Shown in pieces: positions 24,163 through 37,500 of a stretch of DNA of 64,000 nucleotides. The notes below the pieces were generated by a model. The model saw nothing but the letters and a program-made list of their open reading frames with translations, had not been told where the DNA came from and did no database searches. The stretch comes from Myxocyprinus asiaticus (taxonomy: Eukaryota > Chordata > Actinopteri > Cypriniformes > Catostomidae): contig NC_059368.1 of assembly GCF_019703515.2 (NCBI RefSeq), positions 35,614,735-35,678,734 on the forward strand, written 5' to 3'. How positions within the stretch are numbered: the stretch's first letter is position 1; every line of letters begins with the position of its first letter. A program made the translations under genes and the position numbers.

Positions 24163-24939
24163 TTTAGTCTTAATACTCCTCAACTAAAACGGAGGAACAA
24201 AAGAAAGATATCATATTGAAACCTGAAATATATTAATCTCTCATCTTTTGCTGACTCTATTTGTGCCTCCTCTCTTCCATCCTCTCTTACACTGTCCAGC
24301 CCAGATGAAATTCTCTCCATGGATAATAACACACTGGCTGCAGTCCTAGATAAATATGCTCCAGTTAAAACTAGGTGCGTACCATCATCTCGTTCTTCTT
24401 CCTTGTTTACGTTGGAACTTCATTCCTTGAAAGCTAAAGGTCGGCATCTTGAGAGACTTAAGAAAACTGGTCTTACTGTCCATGCCTTGGCCCTTGCTGA
24501 CCATTGCTCACTTTAAAAAGCTGCCCTGAACACTGCACGCTCTTCCTACATTACTTCCATCATCTCTAAATCAATTTGTAAGCCCAGAACACTATTTAAT
24601 TAAATTCAAAACTCACACAGCCTCCAGACACATTTTTCAGGCTCTGATGAATTATGTGAATATTTTCTCCAATTCTTTAACAACAAAATTGAATCAGTCT
24701 ACCAATTATTTGACTCTAATCAGCTCTTTGAATATTCTCTAGCTCACCTTGTCACACCTTTCACGATTTTGACCACCCCCACCACTATTGCTGAGTTGAT
24801 TAGCAAATCAAATTCTTAGACATGCCAGCTCGATCCTATCCTCACAACCTTTCTCAAAAGCTGTCTCCGTCTTTTCACTTCACCTATTTCTCACCTACTT
24901 AATAGCTCTCTGACATCAGATTCTGTGCCTGCTGCCCTT

Positions 24940-25970
24940 AAAATGGCTGCTGTCAAACCCATACTCAAGAAGCCTGGCCTGGAGGCGTCAGATTTACAAA
25001 ACTATAGACCCATCTCATATATTCCGTTTGTGGCCAAAATGTTGGAGAAAGTTGTGGCTGCCCAGTAACAAACTCAATTGCTCACCAATAATCTTTATGA
25101 ACCCTTGCAGTCAGGTTTTCGTCCCTATCATAGCACAGAGTACTGCACTTCTTAAGGTTGTTAATGACCTTCTCTCTTCAGCAGACACTGGAGCGCTTAA
25201 TATTCTTCTGCTATTAGATCTCACCTCAGCCTTTGATACTGTTTGTCACAGCATTCTGCTTTCTCACCTCTCAACTATAGGTGTCTCGGGCACTGCACTA
25301 CACTGGTTCAGATCTTATCTGACGAACAGACATCAGTTCATTACTGTTAAGAACCACAAATCTTCCACTGCTCCTGTCTCACGTGGTGTTCTTCAGGGTT
25401 TAGTGCTGGGTCCGCTCCTTTTTATAATTTACATGCTCCCTATGGGGCAAATCATGAGACAACATGGTCTTAGCTTTCACAGCTATGCTGACGACACTCA
25501 AATTTATATCAGCTATCACTCCTCATCAGCTTCTCAACTACCATCACTTTCTGCATGTATTGACGATCTCAGATACTGGTTGGACTCCAACTTTCTGAAA
25601 CTCAATGCTGAAAAAAACTGAATTATTACTAGTTGGCCCCAAAACCCTTATTTCTTCTGAACACAACCTTAGCTTGGACATAGATGGTGTTGCCATTCAG
25701 CCCTCTCCCACTGTTCATAATCTAGGGGTGATATTTGACCCTTCGCTGACTTTTGAAGAACATATGAATTATGTCACAAAAGCACAATTTTTCCAACTAC
25801 GCAATATTGCCCGTCTTCGGCCTCTGTTAAGCAAGAAAGATGCTGAAAGTGTTATTCATGCATTCATAACCACTAGGCTAGATTATTGTAATACACTTCT
25901 TTTTGGTCTTCCTTCTAAAACTCTCAAACGACTCGGCTGCCAGGGTCCTCACACATATGAAGATATCTGA
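24940..25970 (+). pseudogene. LINE reverse transcriptase
   Basis: Motifs in order: NYRPIS (25002), QSGFRPYHSTE, LLLDLTSAFDTV, SRGVLQGLVLGPLLF, then the catalytic FHSYADDTQIYIS, and LDSNFLKLNAEK followed by ELLLVGPKT in the next frame. The largest open frame is 25028-25621; a one-base shift moves to 25605-25970. The normal QGSVLGP is QGLVLGP here. It matches the L2 clade; not functional. Confidence 0.85.
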
Positions 25971-26545
25971 CCATATCACTCCCATACTACATCAGCTTCA
26001 CCGGTCTCCAGTATCCTGTCGCATCAAATTTAAAATTCTAATCATAACCTTGGACCTAATCTTTACATGGACTTGCTCTGCTCTATCTTTCTGAATTACT
26101 ATCTTCTTACCCTCTTGTACTATATGGTCCTCTGGAGCTAATCTTCTCACCATCCTTAAGTTCAGGTTGTCTTCTATGGGTGACAGGTCTTTTTCAGTAG
26201 TTGCCCCTCACCTCTAGAATTCTCTTCCACCCTTTCTCCGTGAACTTTCTTCCTTGTTTGCCTTCAAATCTCAACTCAAAACTCACTTTCTTGCTTTATG
26301 TTATGATAACCCTGGTTATTAATTGATTGATTGATTTTTTTAATTTTTTTTTTATATATGACTTCTTTTTAAAGTGACCTTGAGTATTGTGAAAGGCGCT
26401 ACATAAATACAAATTATTATTATTATTACCCCTAGATAAATTAGGTGTTAATTAACTTTTTACCTATTTTAGTGTAGTTAATGTGAGGAGATTCTGCTGC
26501 CCAACTCAAAATCAATACTTTCTTGCCAAATGTGCATTTCTATGT

Positions 26546-26743
26546 AAATTTACATTTACATTTATGCATTTGGCAGGCGCTTTTATCCAAAGCGACTTAC
26601 AGTGCACTTATTACAGGGACAATCCCCCTGGAGCAACCTGGAGTTAAGTGCCTTGCTCAAGGACACAATGGTGGTGGCTGTGGGAATTGAACCAACAACC
26701 TTTTGCTTACCAGTTCAGTGCTTTAGTCCACTACACCACCACC
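26546..26743 (-). mobile_element. tRNA-derived SINE
   Basis: On the minus strand it begins GTGGTGGTGTAGTGGACTAAA (A box) and has GGTTCAATTCC (B box), spaced like a tRNA promoter. The body follows (CCTTGAGCAAGGCACTTAAC), then a tail with TTGGATAAAAGCG and ATGCATAAATGTAAATGTAA. This is a common fish SINE layout with a LINE-like 3' tail. Confidence 0.85.
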
Positions 26744-29352
26744 AAAAAAAAGCAATATCAATATTGTTTACTGCATTTGCGATTAAATAATAATATCTCT
26801 ATTATTATTGGTTTCTGTCCTTTAAGATTTGTATTTAGCATGGGTTGCATTGTAGGTGTAATTTGGTACAATTCTTGACACCCCACCCCAGACCTCAATC
26901 CTGTTCTTGTCAGGAATAGAGAGGCTCAGCAAACACAAGGAGACTAAAATAGGGAGAGAAATCAACAGGTTAACAAGACAGGGCAGGTGTGACTAATAAA
27001 CTAATAATGGACAAACGGTCATAATGGCGCCCCCTGTGGCAGACGTCTTTGTTCGCTCCTCTCAGAAACGCTCCCTTGTTACCCCTGTTTTTTGAGAGGA
27101 GTTTACAAAATAAGAATTTCATTGTGCAAAAAAGCACAGATGACAATAAAGATCTTGAAACTTGAAACTTGACAAACAAGGAGGCGGGGTATGACGTAAG
27201 ACAGTGAGACATGCGGTGATACAGAAACAAAACAAAGCCACATAATCTCACAAGACAACAAAACACCTGAATGGTATGAGCGCACATCGCCAAGACAATA
27301 AGGCAATATACGCCCATGCCAACCGACAAACAAGACGAGAGAATGCATAGCAACGTCAAACAAAGCGATATCACACATTCTCACACTAAACGAAACCCGA
27401 GTGTACATCGCGAAGCAAACACCACGCGATGCATTCAACAGGCGACAAAAACAAGACAGGACACCTGTATGAGAGTTCGGCCACCCACAAACCCTAAATC
27501 TCAGACCAAAGTGACCGAACCTCAACACAACGTGAAGACAGCTCGCAACACATGCATGCAGCGCCAGAGGTGGTAGTAACACACTACATTTACTCCATTA
27601 CATTTTTCTTTACTTTTAAAGTAGGTTTAAAAGTGGGTACTTTTTACTCTCACTCAAGTAAATTTCTAATTAATTTTTTTTTACTTTTACTTCTTTACAA
27701 TGGCCGGCATTCCTGTCGTTACATTACTGGGCTTAATTTTAGTTAATGTGTAATTTATTGAGAGATTATTGAATGGGACTTTTACAAGAACGGAAGTTCA
27801 CACAGCTGCGCGCGCTGTCACAGACTGTCACTCAAGTTGTCACTGCTCCAGCATCAAACTCTTCAAAGTGAAACACTTCGCTCCGCACAGTGAAAAAAAG
27901 AATAGTTTCATCATGCAATGCCTTCATTTAACACCAAGACAAGCTGATATTTCAAGATTAAAATCACAGCTTCAATTTATGGCAGCACTCTGAGGTAAGT
28001 TTTGGCTCTAATGCTAACACATTACACTTTTCTGTGTAATGTGATGGTCATTTTCAGGGTGATTCTGTAACTGGGCTCTTATGACATCAGTTTTTAAGTG
28101 TACATTTTTAAATCAGTGCAGAAATATACCAGTACGCTTTGTCCCGCATGTCATGAGCAGTATTTACGCATTTTCTGGAAACTATTGCAGCTACTTTAAC
28201 TGTATAAATCCATGTAAACATCCAAGTTAAGTGTAAATGCCTTTTGCTCTGCCGGTCACGTAATTGACAACTGGAGCGTGAACAGAGAGCATTTCTGCAC
28301 GTGCACAGCGAGGGGCGCGAGACGCGCATGAGAGATGTGCTGGCACGAGGCGATCGTATTGTGAAGAGAGTAGCTGAGTCAGAAATCGTTCACTCATTCA
28401 CTTATTCCTATATAGTGAATGGCAGTTAGTGCACTATATCTCAACAGTGAGTGAACGAAATGAGTGAGTGAATTCAGATGCTGACATATACACCGAGTGT
28501 TGGAGCTCTGGGGCTGTCGCAGAAATAATGTCACACATGAACTTTTAAACTACTTGGGCCTTACTTGTTATTCTTATTAAATAATATATTAATATAATAA
28601 ATCTTCATTCTGTTTGTCATTTTTAATATATACTGTGTGTTAATATAATATAAGAGTAAACATATTTTATCAAATAAAGAGTACATTTTAAAATGTATCT
28701 GTATGTTTTGCCTCTCTATATGTTATTATGTTATTTTAATCAAGTAATGATTTGTCAAAAAGTAATTTAATACATTCAGCATGAAATAAAACAGTAAAGG
28801 AAGCAGTAAACTCCCAGTTGGTACGTCTTCCCCATGGTGGATTGTGGGCAATTAACCGTCGCCGAGTGTACATCAAATGTATACTCTAAATTAGAGTGCA
28901 TTGTGGGTAAGAATGAGTGAACAAAAGTAGGGAACAAGTGGCTCACTCTGAATTCAGACACTCCTACAAAATGGCGGACACCCGAAATAGTGCACTATAT
29001 AGTGGATAGGGGCCAGTTTCAGACACAGCGAGTGTTCCGTGACCGGGGTTGGTGCCCTACACACTAGACTGCATCCTCTGCATTTAGAGAGTGGCGGTAC
29101 TGCTGTACAGAACTAATGATCTAAATACTTATGACACTGAAAACTGTAACTATACTGAATCAATGCAGGACTTTAAAAGCTATGAAATAGCGAAAGTAGG
29201 CATTAATAAAGCATGATCTTGCTTTGGTTTATATTTCAGCATTATATATAATGTCCTTGTGGGACATTTTCACGTTTTTACCGTAATAATTATTAGAAAT
29301 ATTTCCAAACCTCTCTTCTTATTGACAAATTCATCCAGGTCTGACAAGAGCC

Positions 29353-29963
29353 CTTAAAGGGATAGTTAAAATTCTCATTATTTACTCACCCTCATGCAAT
29401 CCCAGATGTGTATGACTTTCTTTCTTTTTAGAAGAATTTCTCAGCTCTGTAGGTCCATACAATACAAGTGAATGGGTGGCAACATTTTAAAGCTAAACAA
29501 AATCACACAAGTCAGCATAAAAGTAACCCATAAGACTCCAGTGGTTAAATCAGTATCTTCAGAAGCGATGTGACATGAGAATATGTGGATGAGAAACAGA
29601 GAAACAGATCACTTTCACATTCTTCTTCTTGTGTTTTTGGTGATTCACATCACTCTGCATATTGCCCCCTGCTGGGCAGGGAGAAGAATGTCTAGCAAAA
29701 AATTATAAATATTGATCTGTTTCTCACCCACACCTATCATTTCACTTCTGAAGATATAGATTTTACTACTGGAGTCTTATGGATTAGTTTTATGCTGCCT
29801 TTATGTGCTTTTTGCATCAACATTTTGGCCTACAGAGCTAAAATATTCTTCTAAAAATCTTAATATGTGTTCTGCAGAAGAAAGGAAGTCATTCATATCT
29901 GGGATGGTATAAGTGTGAGTAAATGATGAGAGAATTTTCATTTCTGGGTGAACTATCCCTTTA
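29353..29963. mobile_element. Palindromic MITE family A, complete copy
   Basis: Starts AGGGATAGTTAAAATTCTC and ends GAGAATTTTCATTTCTGGGTGAACTATCCCT. The middle contains the same GCCCCCTGCTGGGCAGGGAG block that is in the 3160 copy. Arms pair along most of the length. Confidence 0.85.
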
Positions 29964-29966
29964 AAG

Positions 29967-30255
29967 TGATAGCTCAGCCATAATTTAATATTCTCTCATC
30001 ATTTCCTTACCCTCATGTTGTTCCAATCCAGTGTGACGCTTTGTATTATGTGGAACACAAAATATGTTAGACAGAATGTTAGGGACTGACAGTCTTGTTC
30101 ACCATTCACTTTCAAAATAGCGAGAAAAAAAAAAACTGAAAGTAAATGGTGACTCAGGTGACAACATTCTGTCTAATATCTCCTTATTGTGTTGCATGGA
30201 AGAAAGTCATACGGGTTTGGAACAACATGATGGTGAATGATGACAGAATTTCCAT
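29967..30255. mobile_element. Short palindromic MITE related to family A
   Basis: Left arm TCTCATCATTTCCTTACCCTCATGTTGTTCC; the right arm mirrors it with GGAACAACATGATGGTGAATGATGACAGA. Inner arms CACCATTCACTTTC and GAAAGTAAATGGTG also pair. Confidence 0.8.
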
Positions 30256-30987
30256 TAATAATAATAATATTTCTGTAATACATGTTAAATGTGTACTAAG
30301 TAATGGAATATAGGGGAGTTAATGTCTATTATGTAATTTGTGAAAGTAACGAGTTACTCACTACTTGAGTTTTAATTGGATACTCTTACTCAAGTAATTA
30401 TTTATGTTAGTACTTTTACTTCTACTTGAGTAATTTTTTTTAAAGTAATTGTACTTTTACTTGAGTACAGTTTTTGGCTACTCACCTCTGTGCAGCGCAA
30501 CACGAGAGCGACGCGAGGCGCACCCGTGTTTGTGAGAAACGGACATAAACTATTGACATGAGTGCATGCTGCCAAGATGACATAAGCGCGATGCACCCAC
30601 GACAATAAGAGACAGACATGGAGCATGAGTGTCCGGATTCCGACACAGACCAAAACCGAACCAGACACCATACTCCAGACATGAAACAAAACAGACCAAA
30701 GAGTGCATGGCAGGGAATACAACCGAAACCGCACGCTCACACAAAGACAGACAATGAAACACAAGACAGACATGGGATGATAATGCCACGGTCCTGTCAG
30801 ACAAAAACCCAGACTGACAGAACCTTGACAGTTCTCACCTTGATGAAGGGAAAAGCTGCACCGGGTTTAAGCAGCTCACTCTCACACTTGTACTTTCACT
30901 CACTGTCATTCAAGTGAATCCTGAGTCAGTAAACCAATTACTTGCGTTATTTTTTATATAATTAATCGCACTGAATTAACAGCCCTA

Positions 30988-30991
<4 letters not shown>

Positions 30992-31044
<53 letters not shown>
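30992..31044. repeat. (AT)n microsatellite
   Basis: About 26 AT units without interruption. Confidence 0.95.
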
Positions 31045-31051
<7 letters not shown>

Positions 31052-31250
31052 TATTTATTTTTTTGCTGAATAGTTATTACAGCAAAGGGGGAAATTGATG
31101 CCTAAGGTTTTGAAATCAAATGTTCATCAGGCAGATATGGTGTCCACAGACTTTTGGCCATATAGTGTACGCACATTTGTGTATTTTGTGGACGGCAATA
31201 AAAACTCAATGTGTTAATTTGATTCTTGAGATGGAATGTATTAATTGTCT

Positions 31251-31251
<1 letters not shown>

Positions 31252-31296
<45 letters not shown>

Positions 31297-31427
31297 GGCA
31301 AGTTTAAGTGGTTTACGAGGAGGTTTAGGGTTAGGTTTAGGGTTAGGGGATAGAATCTATAGTTTGTACAGTATAAAAATAATTATATCTATGGAGAGTC
31401 CTCATAATGATAGCTGCACCAACGTGT

Positions 31428-31468
<41 letters not shown>

Positions 31469-31470
31469 GC
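31252..31470. repeat. Two (TG)n microsatellites with telomere-like TTAGGG copies between
   Basis: (TG)n at 31252-31293 and 31424-31467. Between them GGTTTAGGGTTAGGTTTAGGG (31321-31350) has vertebrate telomere-type hexamers. A GGAGAGTCCTCATAATGATAG segment is seen with such repeats in fish genomes. They lie just upstream of syt14 exon 1. Confidence 0.9.
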
Positions 31471-31576
31471 ACTCACTCTGCAGCATCTCTGTCCCAGTAC
31501 ATTCTCCCCTCCCTCTTTCTCACAGCATGGAAACAATCTCTCCCGCTTATCTCGGTCACATCCCGCGCACAGAATC

Positions 31577-31589
31577 ATGGCGTTTGAGG
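31577..31589 (+). CDS. syt14: syt14 exon 1 (start)
   Basis: Coding ATGGCGTTTGAGG, then a GTGAGT donor at 31590. It codes MAFE plus one base of Gly. The 5' UTR lies upstream in a C/T-rich stretch (about 31480-31576) with no clear TATA box. Confidence 0.88.
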
Positions 31590-34500
31590 GTGAGTATCAT
31601 AACTGACCCCCACCATGAGTACGCCGTGATCTTTTATCGCGGGCAAGATCATACACGGTCGATATGGTCGTGCTCCTTCATAGTGTATTTAGTAATGTTA
31701 AACGTGAGGATTTTTATTTGTAAGTGATTTTTGACGCTGGTTACGTGCCGCTGCACTAATGCGGACGATACGTGTTCCTGAAAAGACAGCTCAAACATTG
31801 AAAACACCAGTGTTTATTTTAAACGCACGTAAAGGTACTGGGGATTGTATGTACTAAAACTGAGCAGTAAAGGGGACACCTTCATTCATAGAATGCTTAC
31901 GTTTTGGACTGTTTGGTTTATGATAATATTGCGTCACGTAATGAAATCGCCAGTGTTTTTATATGTCAACACTGCAGGTGAGGGACTCGAGGCTTCCATC
32001 TGTTACTCAAATCAGGGGGTCCCATCATATGAAAAGTTGGAGTAATACTACAAGGCGTATTCACTGATACATTGTACTCTGTTGCAACTTCTAACACAAA
32101 GTTTTGTGTTTTTTTTTTTTTTTTTTTTTTTTTACATAAAAACTTTTGACACTTTTGACATTTAGTAAACACGCAGATAGCACACGTACATCTCTGAGAT
32201 GTCTGTTTTAGATATTTTCATCTACTAAACATCTTACAAAGATCAGATTTACAAACAATCTACTGTAAATCATAAGCATCTCAAACACATCTGCTGAATG
32301 TTTACTGACATCCGAGAGGCAATGTCATATACAGTAGATGTATTGCAGATGAGAAAAAACCTAAAACATATGACTTCCAGATGTAAACACACATCAAATA
32401 GACAAATGGGTGACATACGTGTGCTATCAGGGATCAATTTAAGATGTTTAGCAGATGTTAATTAGATTGCAATGCTTTCCAGATGAAATGATCTAAAACA
32501 GACTATCTTAGAATAAGAAAAATTCTTGGGTTGAGAAAACGCAATTTAAAATTTAGTGCTGAAAAAGCATTCATCTCTCAAATAACTTGAATAGCTTAAG
32601 AAACATAAAGTGAGTTTGCTTGTAAGAGGGTATCAAAAATGTGTGCTATTGTTTCAACTAAGCAAAGAAAATGTCATTATGAAAAAACCCATTGACCATT
32701 CCCTTTTGAGACTGTGACAGGATTAATTGGAAGAAAATGGAAGAGCCTGAGCCAGAATGGTGTTATGCCCCACCAGCCAGACAATTGCCTCTAGATGAAC
32801 ACTGTGTCCAAAATGATGCTCTGTTGAGAAGGCAGTGATTAAGAATGTGCTTTTGTGTGTGTGTGTGTGTGTGTGTGAGTGAGAGAGAGAGAGAGAGAGA
32901 GAGAGCGTAAGAAAGAGGGGTTTTAGGGATGCTTCATTAATCTGAACATCACTGGCAACATTTTAACAGTTATTTATTGTAAAATAGTAAAGATGTTCCT
33001 GTAGTGTGCATGTAGAATATGAATTGCATTGATTCAATAACATAAACACAAGCTATTATGTGTAGGTACTCATGTGATACTGTAGCAAGTTCTTTTTAAA
33101 TGCTGTTTTCTGTCTGCAGGTGGGGGGCAGAGCTGTGGTGTTCACGAACTCATCTGTGCTAGAAGAGGTGAGTGCAACTTCCTTTTACAAATGCATCATC
33201 CTGTTCCTCAATACCATGCACTGATTGTGACTGTAAGTATACTTTATCACTTCATTATACTTCCTAATGAAAGAACTATAAACACATTTTCATACTCTTT
33301 CACCACCCTTGTCCTATCCTCTTATGAATTATGAATGAGATATCAAGTTAGGTGAACAAAAACAAGAGTCATTATTAATTAAATGCAAAAGCTTATGTTA
33401 CCATAAGCAGGAAGACCTATGTGTAAACAACACAATTTCTACCACTTAGCTTCTGATATTTAAATAGTCATGTTCTAGTCTCTGTATATCACTGCTACAG
33501 AGCAAAGCTGATGATTTTGTTACATCACATAGTCGGCAGCAGAGGAAGATATCAGGGGTCGGTTGCAAGATATTCCTTCAGTTAAGAAAACCTTTATTTA
33601 TAATTGTTCATGTATTGTCATTAAGGTTTTTGAGTCTCTTGCAACTGGCTGCATGTGTTTAAGAGTCAAATGTCAAATATTAAGCTGATTTAAAGGGCTA
33701 GTTCACCCAAAAGTGAAAATTCTGTCATCATGCAGGTTACTTACTTTCTTTCTTCCATGTTTCACAAAAGTAGATATTAAGCTAAATGTTAGCCTCAGTC
33801 CCCATTCACTTTCGTTGTTTGGTTTGAATGGTTTGAACATGACAACAACATTAGGGTGAGTAAATGATGACAGAATTTTCATTCTTGGGTGAACTATATC
33901 TTTAAAGAAAGCTGGATTGATATGGCTTTATCATATGTAATAACACTATCAAGGCAAGGCAAGTTTATTTATATAGCACATTTCATACACAATGGCGATT
34001 CAAAGTGCTTTAGATATAGATTTTAGATACATAAAAAAAAAAAAAATTGTATCACAAACATTGTAGGGAGAGGGCTCATAAGACCATTAAGTAACCACCT
34101 AGCAACCACCCAGAACACCTAGCAACCACCTAGTAATGCCAATTAACCAACCAGAACACCCCAGCAACCACATAGTAATGTGCTATAAACCACTCAGAAC
34201 ACCTTAGCAACCAAATAGCAACACTCTGTCAACCATCATTGCAGTGAGTTTTAGGCCAGCCTGATCTCATAACCATTTCATGACCATGGCAACATTTTTG
34301 CAAAACGAAATTATGGGTTTCATTACATGTTTCGCTGCAGTTCCCTATGGCGCCAAAAGCGAGTGAAATGGTGTCGTAATCAGACGAGATTTTAACTTTT
34401 TTTTATATTATTCATAACGCTTCATAGTAAGTGTTTCGTATGATAACAAAGCAGTGTGTGAATAGTAGTGCGAATAATAAGTGTTTATAATGTCATAATC

Positions 34501-37500
34501 GTTTGTTCATGATTTGTGTGTAAGTGAATAAAATGCACAGTTGTTGTAGCGCCTGTAGTGTTAATTTCACCAGGAAACTGCGGCGAAAAGTAGAATGCGG
34601 CAGTTTGAAAAAAATGTAGTTATAGTAACATTCATTCTATGAGACCAGGTTGGTTTAGGCCAAACACCAATCATATTTTTTTCAATAAATGTCAAAATCT
34701 AGATTTTTATTTTATTTTCATGCAAGATTCTATGAACTCTACAATACTTAAGCTATGCCTTTTTTAGTCTATATCACGAACGTTTGTCCAAGGAAAAGTT
34801 GGCATGAAGGAAATGGTGTGTTTACCATTTGCATGCTGGTTAATCCAATTTCAAGTTAAGAGTAGGTTACAATGGAAGGTCCAGTGGTATTGTGCGCGCA
34901 AGTGTGGAGGGGCATCCAGTTACCTTAGAAGAGTGAATTATTCAGAGCTCGGAGAGATAGATTGGTGACGAGTGCTGTAGAGTCACTCGCTGCAGGACCT
35001 GGAAGGCAAAAACTTTTTAATATCATCGCCCAACTGATTAGGGGAATAAAGAACCTTGACAGAAGAGATATAAAGGTATTGTACTCCACAAACTGACTGA
35101 ACAAAGAGATCAGTGGATTTGAGAGACATTGATGGACTCCTGTTACCTGCAGATTGTGGTAATATTTGCTGAACTTTTGAGTGCTTTTAGAGTTTTTGTG
35201 GCTGAATATATGAGTTATAAACTGCGGCTAATGTCTATTTCAAGGTGGTTAAAGATGCAGAGAAAGTATATCTTTGCTTTTCTTTAATTGCTTTACTCTT
35301 TGTTTTAATGTTCACTAAAGTTAAAACCTCTAACTCTTAGCCTTAGATACCTTGATCCATGAAATATCTACACACAAACAGCATATACAGTAAGTGCGAA
35401 ATTATTGTCTAATGTAGTGTTTCTCAACTGGTTCTGATTGGGTCATGGACAGAAAAGGAAAAAAAGGATACCAAATGCAAATAATAAAATGCAACAATCC
35501 ATATAGACTAACCGTGCATATTACAATAGCAAAATAAATAGGCTTGTCAACTTTTAAAAGGGAGGTGAAGACACTTCTGATATCTTTTGTTGTTGACGTC
35601 AAAGGTTGTGCATTGTGCATCAGATGTGACCCAAACTACAGTACATTACTGTAAATACAGGTTTACTTGCAAGGATAACCACAATGTTGGGTGGCCATTT
35701 GATGTCCATTTGTAAAAACTGGGTCCTAAAGCAAAACCAGTTGAGAACCACTGATCTATTGTATTTTGTGCATTTTTATTGGAAAGAATGCAGGTAACTA
35801 ATTGAGTTAAAGTGGCATAACTTACTCTTAATGATCTTCTGTTGTTCTGTTGTTATCTCAACAAATGCAATATATGAAGAACATAAAATCTGTGATACTT
35901 AAGAAATTAAGGTAATAGTATAACAACAGTGTGATTTGTGCCCTATTGACATACTGTTCAAAAATTTGAGGCAGTTCTACAAAATGTTTATAGTGAGGAT
36001 GTTTTTTTTTGTTTGTTTGTTTTTTGTTTTTTATAATGCCACGAACAATTTATACGTATTTATAAATCAACTTAATAAAAAGTGCAGTAAACATACAAAA
36101 CTAAAATATTTGGTGTGATCGCCCTATGCCTTTAAAACAGCACCAATTCTCCTAGGTGCACTTAGGGTTGCCACCCGTCCCATAAAATACGGGATCGTCC
36201 CATATTTAAAGATGAAATGATGCGTCCCATATAGAATCAATACGGGATGCGATTTGTCCCATATTTAAGGTGGTCCGATGGCATCATGGCAAAATCATTG
36301 AAAGTGGCAACCCTAGGTGCACTTGCGCACAGTTTTTCACGGTTTTTGGTAGATAGGTGTAACGTAGGTGTCTTGGAGTGGAAGAGGAAGAGAGGAGACG
36401 CAGGAGTAGAGTCTTTAAATCCTTTAATTACAATCGCTGGAGTGGAACAAACGGTGGAGTGGAACACATAATAAATCTTAACACTAGTAATCGCTGGAGT
36501 GGAACAAACACTGGAATGGAACTAACAATAAATCTTAACATAACACTTCACTAACTCAACGTAACACTTCAAGGACTGACAAATGATTTAACAAAACTAG
36601 AGGGTATTTATACACAAAGCACTAAATGAAGGAATGGAATACAGGTGAGGAAACTAAGGAACAGGTGGAAGTGATTAGGGAAATTAAGTCTGGGGTAAAA
36701 CTTCAAAATAAGAGTCCTTGAAGAGAACGAGGGAGACAGACTGTGACAATAAGTTGTTCCAAGCATCTTGGAGGACTTGCCAGAGTTCTATGAATTTAGT
36801 CTCAATTGTGTCTTTTTCTGTAATCCCAGACTGACTCAATGATGTTGAGATCTGGGCCATGCCATCTGTTGCAGGACACCTTGTTCTGCTTCAGTTCTAT
36901 TCTATTTGCAAAAGGGATGTTTGGAAATCTAAAATTGATATTTCCTGCTGATACACTAAAGCAGAAGATATACAGTAAAATAACAATTTTAAGAGAAATG
37001 CTTTGTAAAATATCTAATGTGTCTTACACTTTTGCACAGTACTGTAGACACTGTATCTTCTTAAAGGAAATTATATTAAACTCATCCTCATGTCCATTGC
37101 TTGTCTGTTATCCGAGTAGATTAGTGTTTCCCAACCACTGTGCAATGTGCCGCGAAAGATTGTCAGGTGTGCTGTGGAAAATTATCAAATTCCACAAAAT
37201 AAATAAATGCATGAAAAAAATAAAAAATAATTCAGGGATCCAAATTCCTAACCTTTCGGAGAAAATCACCACCTTGAAACCATAATCGGTCACTTTTGTG
37301 ATTGTGAAGAGCAATGATTAATGTGCAAAAGTGACATATTTATACGCGTTAAGGGTCTTTCACATGACTCACGTCAGCACTGCAGAATACATTGAAGTCT
37401 ATGAAGTGACATCACTTTACACCAAAGTGTTTTTCACACACGTTTTTGCTTCACCAATAATGTCTTTGAGAGTACTAAGCAACAAGAAATATTTAAAAAC

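Larger units (their letters stand above)
22660..26425 (+). mobile_element. L2-type LINE, heavily mutated
   Basis: A non-LTR retrotransposon with an endonuclease-RT order and an L2-style 3' end: GTGAAAGGCGCTACATAAAT, then AATTATTATTATTATTACC. The 5' boundary is unclear; sequence with no partner starts around 22660. It is full of stops. Confidence 0.8.
27565..30490. mobile_element. 2.9-kb hAT-like non-autonomous element
   Basis: Ends CAGAGGTGG and CTCACCTCTG are inverted. A perfect 8-bp duplication TGCAGCGC is at 27557-27564 and 30491-30498. Subterminal regions share ACTTTTACTT and ACTCAAGTAA repeats. No transposase frame. It carries nested MITEs at about 28380-29040, 29353-29963 and 29967-30255. 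Confidence 0.9.
26908..30830. mobile_element. Solo LTR (989 bp net) split by a hAT element
   Basis: TGTCAGGAATAG at 26908 and AACCTTGACA at 30830 give TG...CA ends. A perfect 5-bp duplication GTTCT flanks them (26903-26907 and 30831-30835). Removing the 27565-30490 hAT plus one target copy leaves about 989 bp. Repetitive ACAGACAAGAC-type sequence on both sides of the hAT belongs to one LTR. Transcription orientation is unclear; the minus strand is more T-rich and LTR-like. A LINE/SINE tail (GACAATAAAGATCTTGAA) lies at 27141. Confidence 0.8.
35949..37046 (-). mobile_element. Tc1-like fragment hosting a MITE and a solo LTR
   Basis: Ends TACTGTTCAAAAATTTGAGGC and ACACTTTTGCACAGTACTGTA resemble Tc1 inverted repeats with TA at both sides. 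TTTAAAACAGCACCAATTCT and GTTCCAAGCATCTTGGAGGA are remnants of the transposase C terminus on the minus strand (near the conserved PDLN..E region; the Asp/Glu codons are around 36830-36850). It is interrupted by 36163-36315 and 36358-36748. Confidence 0.7.

Noticed and set aside
26546..26743. Functional tRNA gene
   Set aside because: A and B boxes exist but there is no cloverleaf or anticodon arm; the body and tail are those of a SINE.
26970..27582. 134- and 159-codon minus-strand open frames rich in Cys, Leu and Val
   Set aside because: They lie inside the solo LTR; the opposite strand is ACA-rich, so open frames arise from composition.
30402..30917. 123-codon minus-strand frame and 99-codon plus-strand frame
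   Set aside because: Same LTR sequence after the hAT; the frame crosses the hAT boundary.
31120..31727. Open frames with poly(Val-Cys)
   Set aside because: Translation of the (TG)n microsatellites; only the MAFEG start in another frame is real.
36237..36471. Open frames on both strands
   Set aside because: They span a MITE and a solo LTR edge; no conserved motif.
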